Assembly (NCBI RefSeq): GCF_003589595.1
Contig: NW_020655740.1
Location: forward strand, 111,648-175,647
Direction of reading: 5' to 3'
Length of the DNA: 64,000 nt
Source: Hyposmocoma kahamanoa
Lineage: Eukaryota; Arthropoda; Insecta; Lepidoptera; Cosmopterigidae
Shown: in pieces, positions 57,431 to 64,000 of the stretch
Position numbering within the stretch: position 1 is the first letter of the stretch
Layout: each line of letters opens with the position of its first letter
Made by a program: the position numbers and the translations under genes
Notes under the pieces: generated by a model
Database searches by the model: none
What the model was told of the DNA's origin: nothing
What the model saw: the letters and a program-made list of their open reading frames with translations, nothing else

Positions 57431-57574
57431 CTGTCACCTCCTAAAGCTCCAAATATTTGACTCAAAATAAAATATGTTCCTCTTGTCCCAGCTGTTTACT
57501 ATGTGTGTTTTCCTTTCTTTTTGTTTGTCCGTTTTCACTGTTAATTTCAATTTCTATTTAGTATTTGTTTTTTT

Positions 57575-57888
57575 AAATACAAGTAACGGGACGAATAAGT
57601 CGTGAATCTGGGGTGGTAAGCGACACGCCTGTCCATAACAACTGCAGCGCTCCTAGCTCCACTCAGAGCTTTAAATTAGAAAAGTTTGAGGTGGTGACAT
57701 CGCCGCTGCACCCGAGACATAAGTTGACAGGTGTGTCTTGTCCCACGTGCCTGTAATTTCATCAGTACCCTTACCCTTCAAAACCGAAATGTAGTATTGC
57801 TCACATTACTGCTTGACGGCAGAAATATGTAAGATGGCAGTACTTCCCTGGACGAATTCTTTCACAAGGAGCTCTACTGCTAATTTTT
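57575..57888 (+). repeat. Repeat A copy, full length
   Basis: AAGTAACGGGACGAATAAGT, GGTGGTAAGCGACACGCCTG, TCAAAACCGAAATGTAGT and CTTCCCTGGACGAATTCTTT to CAAGGAGCTCTACTGC. Confidence 0.85.
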
Positions 57889-59028
57889 GTCTTTCTTATA
57901 TATGCTTGGATAAGACAACAAATATAATGTCTATCAATAGCACGCTGTTGAGTTGTTGACGCTACAATTATTCCGTTTTTCTGTGAAAAAATTTATAAAA
58001 TCCTTCTAATTATTTCGCCCCCATACCGTTGTCTGGCAACCCTAATGGCCAAGTATTAAAATACAAGCAAATTTACACGTTTCTAGGGTTGTATAGGATG
58101 ATTAGGAATACTTGTATTTTCATCTTTTCTGTCTGTTTGTTCATATATTTACTACACTCTCTCATTTATGGTGTCTAATATCGTAGCGACATCTCTTTAA
58201 AATTATTTAAACTAATTTGTCGGTTTTATTGACTGAGAGATTATAGTGCTAAACTAAATGTGTGCTAAATTTTTTATTAGGTCCGTGTGAACCGTATTTG
58301 CCTATTTTTCGTGTCCTAAATTTCGAAGCTAAGAATGACTGGAAGAAATACTTACCTAACAATAACGACTTCTGTAATGCAATAGCTTAATCCGTTAGAC
58401 ATTATTACAGTGCTGTGTTGTTATTGTAATTTTCATGTGCCTCTTTACTGTGATGTTTGGGTAAATTAAACGAGAGAGGTTCGGGTATGATGTCCTTTTT
58501 AATATAAATTTATTCCTTATATACTAACACATTGAGTCACTCCAAAGGTGTGGTCTTCATGTTATCATATCATATGACAACGTTTGTAGTTGGGTTAATT
58601 CCAGTAATTATATCCTTATATTCCGTATAGAATATTAAACATGATCCTTTAATATGACAGGTACCTAAATGTTGTCTACTCAAAAAGGTTTTTAAAGTCT
58701 TTTGAAGTGCTGTTAGAATAAATCCGTGCTCGAAACACTTTTCATAACTAATAAATTTATGCTCACCGTACTTAATCCCCATCCTTTACTTTTATTCGTC
58801 CCCCTTTCTGCGAAATGTTTCTTTCGTATTTTGGGATATTTTCAGCGATGTAATATCTCGTTTTGAGATTACAACGTAGGTGAAAATCTTCTGAAGGCGT
58901 ACAAAATATATTCAGCTTAAAATCAAAAATGAATCAAGATGTTTGTATCACAAAGAATTATATAAATATATCATTATTCAGGTATCAAAGAGGACGTGTC
59001 GTGGTAAAACTTTAATTAGTATGCTCAT

Positions 59029-59640
59029 AATTATTAATACAAAGATTGAACACTCAGAAAAATCACTCAGAAAAAATTCCTTCGATCCGGTCGGATTCGG
59101 AGTCGTTGAAAGACCAAGTACAAAGACACGACGCAAGCACATAGAGAAATTCGTGAGGTTCGTTGGTTCGTTCCGTGGCTTAGTTGGTATAGCGTTGCTA
59201 TAGTGAAACAAAAACTTTATACTAAAAGTTATTATACAACGTCTGCGTACTTGGATGACAAAAATCCGTGGTAGTAACCCGTTTAGCTCATGGAGGTAGT
59301 CTCGATCTCTGATGTTTCAAATAAAAAAAAAAATATTGTAAATGTTATTTACAAAAAGCAACCCCTAGAGTTTCTTGCTCATTCTTCTCAGGGGAATCTG
59401 CCTACGAATGAGCGGTAGAGTTTAACCATTGTCACGATTTCAAGTGTAATAATGCTTACCTATGAAATAAAGATTATTTTGAATTTGAATTTGAATTTGA
59501 AGAAGACGTCGATTCGAATCCGACCGGATCGAAGGAGTTTTTTCTGAGTGTTCGATCTTTGTATTAATAATTATAACAAACTAGTGGAGTAATTTCACAA
59601 AAAATAATTGAATATCAATTCAATAAATATTTAATTAGAA
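59029..59640 (+). repeat. SINE-C copy split by a LINE 3' end
   Basis: The left half (59029-59204) ends in the tRNA-like region TTAGTTGGTATAGCG. The right half (59501-59640) resumes at AGAAGACGTC with the B box, arm and AATTGAATATCAATTCAATA. About 15 bases present in other copies are missing at the junction. Confidence 0.82.
59205..59500 (+). pseudogene. LINE-1-like 3' end inserted in SINE-C
   Basis: Starts with a degraded RT C-terminus (KQKLYTKSYYTTSAYLDD), then the 3' UTR (GCAACCCCTAGAGTTTCTTG) and a (GAATTT)n tail at about 59479-59500. It is a related but diverged subfamily of the 26-kb element. Confidence 0.78.
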
Positions 59641-59849
59641 TGCTCACTTCACGTTTATACGTGAAAAAAAATACAAAAAAAAATTAAATCGGTATTTGCA
59701 GATCTACCTGAGATTTTAAGACAGTAGCTCAAAATGGATTAAATTCACATATTGATATTTTTCGTAACGTATCCTTTTGTTGTGTTTCTAAATGTTCTCC
59801 GCACGTACACAACAGCATCAGAAGCGTAGCATAATGGTATATTCTAAAT

Positions 59850-60075
59850 AGTTAGTAGCGGTAGAGCTCTTTGTGAAAGAGTTCGTCCGGGGAATGGGGG
59901 AAACTTTACGTATTTCTGTCGTTAAGCAGTAGGTAATGTGAGCATTACCGCGTACTCGTCGTACAGAGACATGGGAACTCTCAACTCATGTCTCATGGTA
60001 ACGGGCGCAGCGGTAGTGCCCCTAAGATCTTTGCGATTTAAAGCTCTGTGTGACATTGCAACTATTGGTGACATA
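59850..60075 (-). repeat. Repeat A copy
   Basis: Inverse orientation from TAGAGCTCTTTGTGAAAGAG through AAGCAGTAGGTAATGTGAGC to TTTGCGATTTAAAGCTCTG. Confidence 0.75.
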
Positions 60076-60129
60076 GGACTTCACCCACCTCAAAAGATTC
60101 CCATGTATCCCCAGGACGTGGAATTTTGA

Positions 60130-60435
60130 TCAAAGGATATAATGATCAACCTGATCGAATGCTTCCTCGAAGTCTCTATATACCACATCGATCTGACTTC
60201 TGGACTCCATACTCCTTCTTACAAATTTGGAAAATAGAGTCAAGTTCGTGATTGTAGACCTACCTTTCAAGAAGCCACGCTGTTCGTGAGGAACGCTATG
60301 GGCAGTCCGTGGATAGATAGCGCTGTACACAAGTTTTTCAAAGATTTTACTAAAGACGTTTAGAATAGATATTGGTCTATAATTTTCTATATTGGTCGAG
60401 AGGCCTTTTTTGTAAACTGGAACAATTCTTGTCAC
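60130..60435 (-). pseudogene. non-LTR reverse transcriptase fragment (fingers and palm start)
   Basis: The 101-codon frame has RPISILNVFSKIFEKLV, RGFLKGRSTITNLTLF and IDVVYRDFEEAFDQVDH. These are RT motifs 1, 2 and A of LINE polymerases, including the motif-A aspartate. No endonuclease, no YxDD block and no 3' part follow, so it is an isolated piece. MITE-1 copy d follows 50 bp away. Confidence 0.85.
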
Positions 60436-60486
60436 TTTTCATTTGTCAGGAAAAACACCTTGACTTAAAGATTTATTAATAATCAA

Positions 60487-60714
60487 CATTGACTTACAAA
60501 TAAATGGACGACGGGTCTAATACAAAAACCACGAAAAAAATGTCCCAAGTGAACCTATTCGAAATTTAAATTGTTATGTCATCGCAGTATCGCGCTGTCC
60601 GTAGAACAAATGAAGACTAAAGCGGAGTGTCGCGCTCTGTATACGATTTTAGCGCCTTACAAGTGCGGACACTTTTTAGCGCGGACCCGACGTCCATATA
60701 ATTGTAAGTCAATG
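60487..60714 (+). mobile_element. MITE-1 copy d, 8-bp TSD ATAATCAA
   Basis: 228 bp, exact duplication at 60479-60486 and 60715-60722. Nearly identical to copies c and e. Confidence 0.95.
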
Positions 60715-60744
60715 ATAATCAAAGTCAAAGGGCGTGTCAAAGAC

Positions 60745-60830
60745 TTGGGACATTTACATTGCAACTGTTATGGACAAGCGTGTTGCTTATCACCACACGC
60801 GAGCCGTGTTCGTCCTGTTAATAAAATTAA
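60745..60830 (-). repeat. Repeat A 5'-end fragment
   Basis: GCAACTGTTATGGACAAGCG and TTGCTTATCACCACACGCGA are the inverse of the consensus start. Confidence 0.5.
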
Positions 60831-61066
60831 AAAAAGACATTATAATTAAGAATCTATACAACCGAACAGCTTTGGTTGTTTCCACATGACAGTGAAATTA
60901 ATCGCTTTGGATAAACAGTTATAGTAAAATTGAAGATGCACGAGGTGCTTTAACTTGACGAGTTGTATTGTGCGACACGTTCTAATATATTTAATATCTA
61001 TCGCAATACTACGCATTATGAATATCATTTTTTTACAAAATAAAAATATTTAATTAGATACATTGG

Positions 61067-61528
61067 TCAAACGGTTTGTTGGGGAAATAAAATTCTTTTC
61101 TCTCGCAGCATCCTGGGCAGATAACGGACTTCTTTTGCAAGGACCTGGGGTTTGTCAAACTTCATTGAATGTGTAGGTTTATCCATGACATGCTCGCAGA
61201 CTGCAGACTTGTTTACGCGACGGTGTTTAACATCAGCTATATGTTCTTTGACGCGGGTACAAATACTTCGCTTTGTTTGTCCAATATAAGAGAGACCGCA
61301 CTCACAGTCAAGCTTGTAAACTCCTGCATCCTGTAAGGGGATGTTACATTTCACGGGTCTCAGGAACTGAGAAATCTTCCTCAGGGGCTTGAAATAGGTC
61401 TTGATAGATGCCCGCCTGAGGACTCTTCCGATCTTGTCTGTAACACCTCTCACGTAAGGTAAGATGGCAGGTCTTCGCTCGACTGTTGGTGGTTTCACAC
61501 GGGGTCTGCGGCATTGGCATGTGTAACA
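61067..61528 (-). pseudogene. Penelope-like element C-terminus with GIY-YIG endonuclease
   Basis: Penelope-like retroelements encode an RT followed by a GIY-YIG endonuclease that nicks the target. The minus frame starts CYTCQCRRPRVKPP, has LPYVRGVTDKIGRVLRRASI just before the endonuclease, then GVYKLDCECGLSYIGQTKRS with a GVY/YIG pair and CxC cysteines, the conserved Arg of RVKEHIADVK and the downstream SAVCEHV. It ends in TGA at 61067. The RT is absent upstream, so this is a 5'-truncated copy. Confidence 0.88.
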
Positions 61529-62156
61529 ATCGCGAAAAACTAAGAACTCGATACGTAAATCATGTTTCTAGCTTGTGACAGATAACCGTTAATGTACTAA
61601 CGAAAAGTAAAAGATGAGATAATTCAGTTTGTTACCGTAGAAAACGTGCGCAAACGCATTACACCGCGGTTCGCGTGGCCGCACGCGTGCAGCGAGAGTC
61701 GCCTATGAATATTTTCTCACGATCACCACTCGTGCGCCGCCTGTGCCCACTACTGTCAACCCAGGCTTGGAGTAGCTTTCCAACTATAATCCGTAAAAAC
61801 GAAAGTTCATCTGTTACAATGTTTAAACTCGTAATTCAATTTCATTTTCAGTTCAATATACACTTGCTCGTCAAGCCGTGTACAATTTAATGCATGCAAG
61901 AAGTAGATTGACTTTATAAACTGTGAAAATGACGTCATCAAAAACTTAAGTTGGAAGCATCACATAGATGTGTTAAATAACAAACTTTGAACTTATTGCT
62001 TAAGCTCTATTCGTATTGGCGTTGAAAATTGTTATGATCGCGTATTTTGTAAATGTATACGCGTCACTTAACGTATGGTGTTGTTTTTAGGGAAAACTCT
62101 GTCGATACTGTTGAAATACTAATACGGTGTTTGCGCATAATCTGTAGTAAACCTAG

Positions 62157-62384
62157 CATTGACTTACAATTATATGGACGTCGGGTCCGCGCTAAAAAGT
62201 GTCCGCACTTGTAAGGCGCTAAAATCGTATACAGAGCGCGACACTCCGCTTTAGTCTTCATTTGTTCTACGGACAGCGCGATACTGCGATGACATAACAA
62301 TTTAAATTTCGAATAGGTTGACTTGGGACATTTTTTTCGTGGTTTTTGTATTAGACCCGTCGTCCATTTATTTGTAAGTCAATG
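62157..62384 (-). mobile_element. MITE-1 copy e, 9-bp flanking duplication TAAACCTAG
   Basis: 228 bp, inverted relative to copy d and almost identical. The flank repeat is 9 bp (62148-62156 and 62385-62393) rather than 8. Confidence 0.93.
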
Positions 62385-62694
62385 TAAACCTAGTGACTAT
62401 TCTCTCAAACCTGTGCCCTTCCCTACTACTAGAGCTCTACTCTACCCTGTCAAACCAATACACTGTGAAAACAAAACAATTTTAAGTAAAAGCTGCAAAA
62501 TTATGTTTCGGTTTTTTGTAACTTTTGAGGTTAATAACATAAAAACATACATTTGACTTACTTTTCGCATTATATATCAAAACATTCTATCCAGTCATTG
62601 CGATATAAGCTACTTCTATCAAAAAAGTTATACAAGTAATAAATTTATTTTACCTTGACAACAGCCAGAAGATTCTTGTGGTAATGAAAATGTA

Positions 62695-62910
62695 TTAGAC
62701 ACTTTCATCTTTGAATCGTATTAGCAATGGTTTGATTTGATCAACATTTACTTCCTTATTCCATCGCTTTCCCGCACATACCCTAATCGTACGCAAGTAG
62801 GAGACAACGTCACCCAACTGGTGACACCTAAGGGACGAAGAAGTCCATCGTCTCTTCCGCCCCGTCGAATCGACGAATGCAATCAACCTATCAGTAATCC
62901 GAAATGACAT
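62695..62910 (-). other. unidentified 71-codon ORF
   Basis: MSFRITDRLIAFVDSTGRKR then a basic C-terminal half (VCAGKRWNKEVNVDQIKPLL). The start has A-rich context (GGAAAATG). It is more codon-like in composition than most short ORFs here, and might be an exon or transposon fragment. I recognise no family. Confidence 0.2.
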
Positions 62911-63002
62911 TTTCCAGAAAAAACGTTTGCTCGAATTTTCATAACCTGGAAAGTAATTTTGAGAGGAAAATGTTTTCTCTTTTAAACCTAACTTAACGTA
63001 TC

Positions 63003-63598
63003 CTTTTTTTTATTACCGTGAGGAAAATGCGTTACGCATTCCCCGCCGCTGGGAGACGGCGGGGATATGTGGAACTCTCTTCTGGGGACTATGTCGATCC
63101 CCAAGAGCATACCCACTAAAAACCTCACGATGTTCCTGCGCGCACCTGGCGCCGGAGCGGCGGGGTCCCTTTCAGATGCTACCGCGACTCCGGTGGTGCT
63201 GGACCAGCACTGGACAGCCTTTGGGCGGACCCCTACACCATCGCCCCCTTAATCATGGGGGGCAACCTGCACGGAGATGCCCCGGAAGATTTGGGGCATC
63301 TACCGGCGGCGGAGGCCTGTGCAATGCAGGGGCAGGGTCTCCCAACCCCGCACCCTGCTGGCCTCCGCTGATGGGACGCACGCGGTCGCGGACCCGTTCG
63401 GCTGTCTCCTTCTGCGACATCACGTCCTCGCAGAAGGAGACCATCGCCTGCCATGACCTCTCGCTTCTCAGCATGGCTCTAACTATGCTGGGCAGTGAGA
63501 GGTCTCGTCCCACCACCTCTACGAGATCCCGGCGCTGCTGGCTCCAGGTCGGGCACACCTCCAAGGTGTGCCTCGCCGAGTCTGTAACCTATCCTAAC
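63003..63598 (-). pseudogene. R1-clade LINE, 5'-truncated ORF2 end with 3' UTR and poly-A
   Basis: The minus frame begins TDSARHTLEVCPTWSQQRRD, the zinc-knuckle end of R1-type ORF2 (RHTLExCPxW). It continues DLSLPSIVRAMLRSERSWQA and FCEDVMSQKETAERVRDRVR, a hallmark C-terminus. The 3' UTR has GTTTTTAGTGGGTATGC and ends in an AATAAAAAAAAGG-type tail near 63003. It is strongly GC-rich against its surroundings. Only the last 110 codons or so remain. Confidence 0.85.
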
Positions 63599-63939
63599 CG
63601 AACCTAATCGTGTCTCTGCGATAAACATCCGACATATCCTGAAAGAACAACGGTTTCGTAATTCGAACAGACGTTATTTCGGAATAAAAATTCGAGTTTG
63701 TGTTAGGTTACCTAATCAACCATAATATACGAAACAGAAATCATAATACACTGCTCTGGGAATTGCAGTGTTTTGATTTGACATGATAGCAGGTACTGCT
63801 ACTTAAAACTTTTTTAAGTGTTTTTAATAATACATTGTATTGGTGAAGGGAAATATTGTGATAAAACCTGCGTGTCAAAGAAGGTTTACAACCCATGGGA
63901 AGACGTGTGAAGATACTTGCTTTATTTCAGAATAATAAT

Positions 63940-63978
63940 AATAACTTATAATAAATAATAATAATAATAATAACTTTA
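63940..63978. repeat. (AAT)n microsatellite
   Basis: ATAATAATAATAA-type run near the window end. Confidence 0.8.
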
Positions 63979-64000
63979 TTTAATAGCCATTACAGAGAGA

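Noticed and set aside
60571..60849. 92-codon ORF sharing its N-terminus with the ORF at 62300-62064
   Set aside because: Both lie inside MITE-1 copies. The identity reflects the repeat, not a protein family.
63176..63607. 143-codon plus-strand ORF
   Set aside because: Opposite-strand shadow of the R1 LINE ORF2 end, open because the DNA is GC-rich.

Overview
This is eukaryotic, AT-rich, insect DNA, most likely from a moth or butterfly. The evidence is one spliced gene of a conserved animal family with large introns, plus a dense load of repeats of types common in lepidopteran genomes: RTE, CR1/Jockey and R1 LINE tails, a cecropia-type mariner, tRNA-derived SINEs and many short inverted-repeat elements. 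There are two assembly gaps (11384-11783 and 51040-51139). I see no operons, CRISPR arrays or bacterial genes.

The only host gene I can support is nab, on the minus strand, with coding sequence from 45077 down to 2558. It encodes the NGFI-A-binding (NAB) transcriptional co-regulator. I rebuilt seven coding exons by splice site and reading phase: 44951-45077, 10341-10442, 6332-7089, 6124-6251, 5951-6035 (or to 5966), 3779-3964 and 2558-2680. The product is about 502 (or 497) residues, with NCD1 and NCD2 domains and a hydrophilic C-terminal tail. If the intron after exon 5 is not removed, a stop at 5936-5938 gives a 404-residue form. A core promoter with an initiator (TSS about 45310) and a downstream promoter element at exactly +28 lies just upstream of exon 1, in a GC-rich stretch.

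Layout: 1-2557 is 3' UTR and downstream flank. 2558-7089 holds the last five exons, with intronic RTE fragments. 7090-10340 is intron 2, and a SINE chimera sits against the exon 2 donor. 10443-44950 is the 34.5-kb intron 1. It is packed with transposons but also holds repeat-poor, CpG-richer blocks (about 18.0-18.7, 36.4-37.5 and 40.8-44.9 kb) that are candidate cis-regulatory DNA. 45.3-64.0 kb is upstream flank: a complete mariner with a single stop codon, a second partial copy across a gap, SINEs, LINE pieces, a Penelope-like GIY-YIG fragment and a truncated R1 LINE.

The main interest beyond nab is repeat structure. A MITE family with CATTGACTTACAA ends and 8-9-bp target duplications has five copies. 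Another family joins a tRNA-like pol III head to inverted arms. There are also several smaller inverted-repeat elements, some with clear target duplications and one nested in another repeat. Database comparison was not possible, so family names come from recognised motifs, and novelty is not established.
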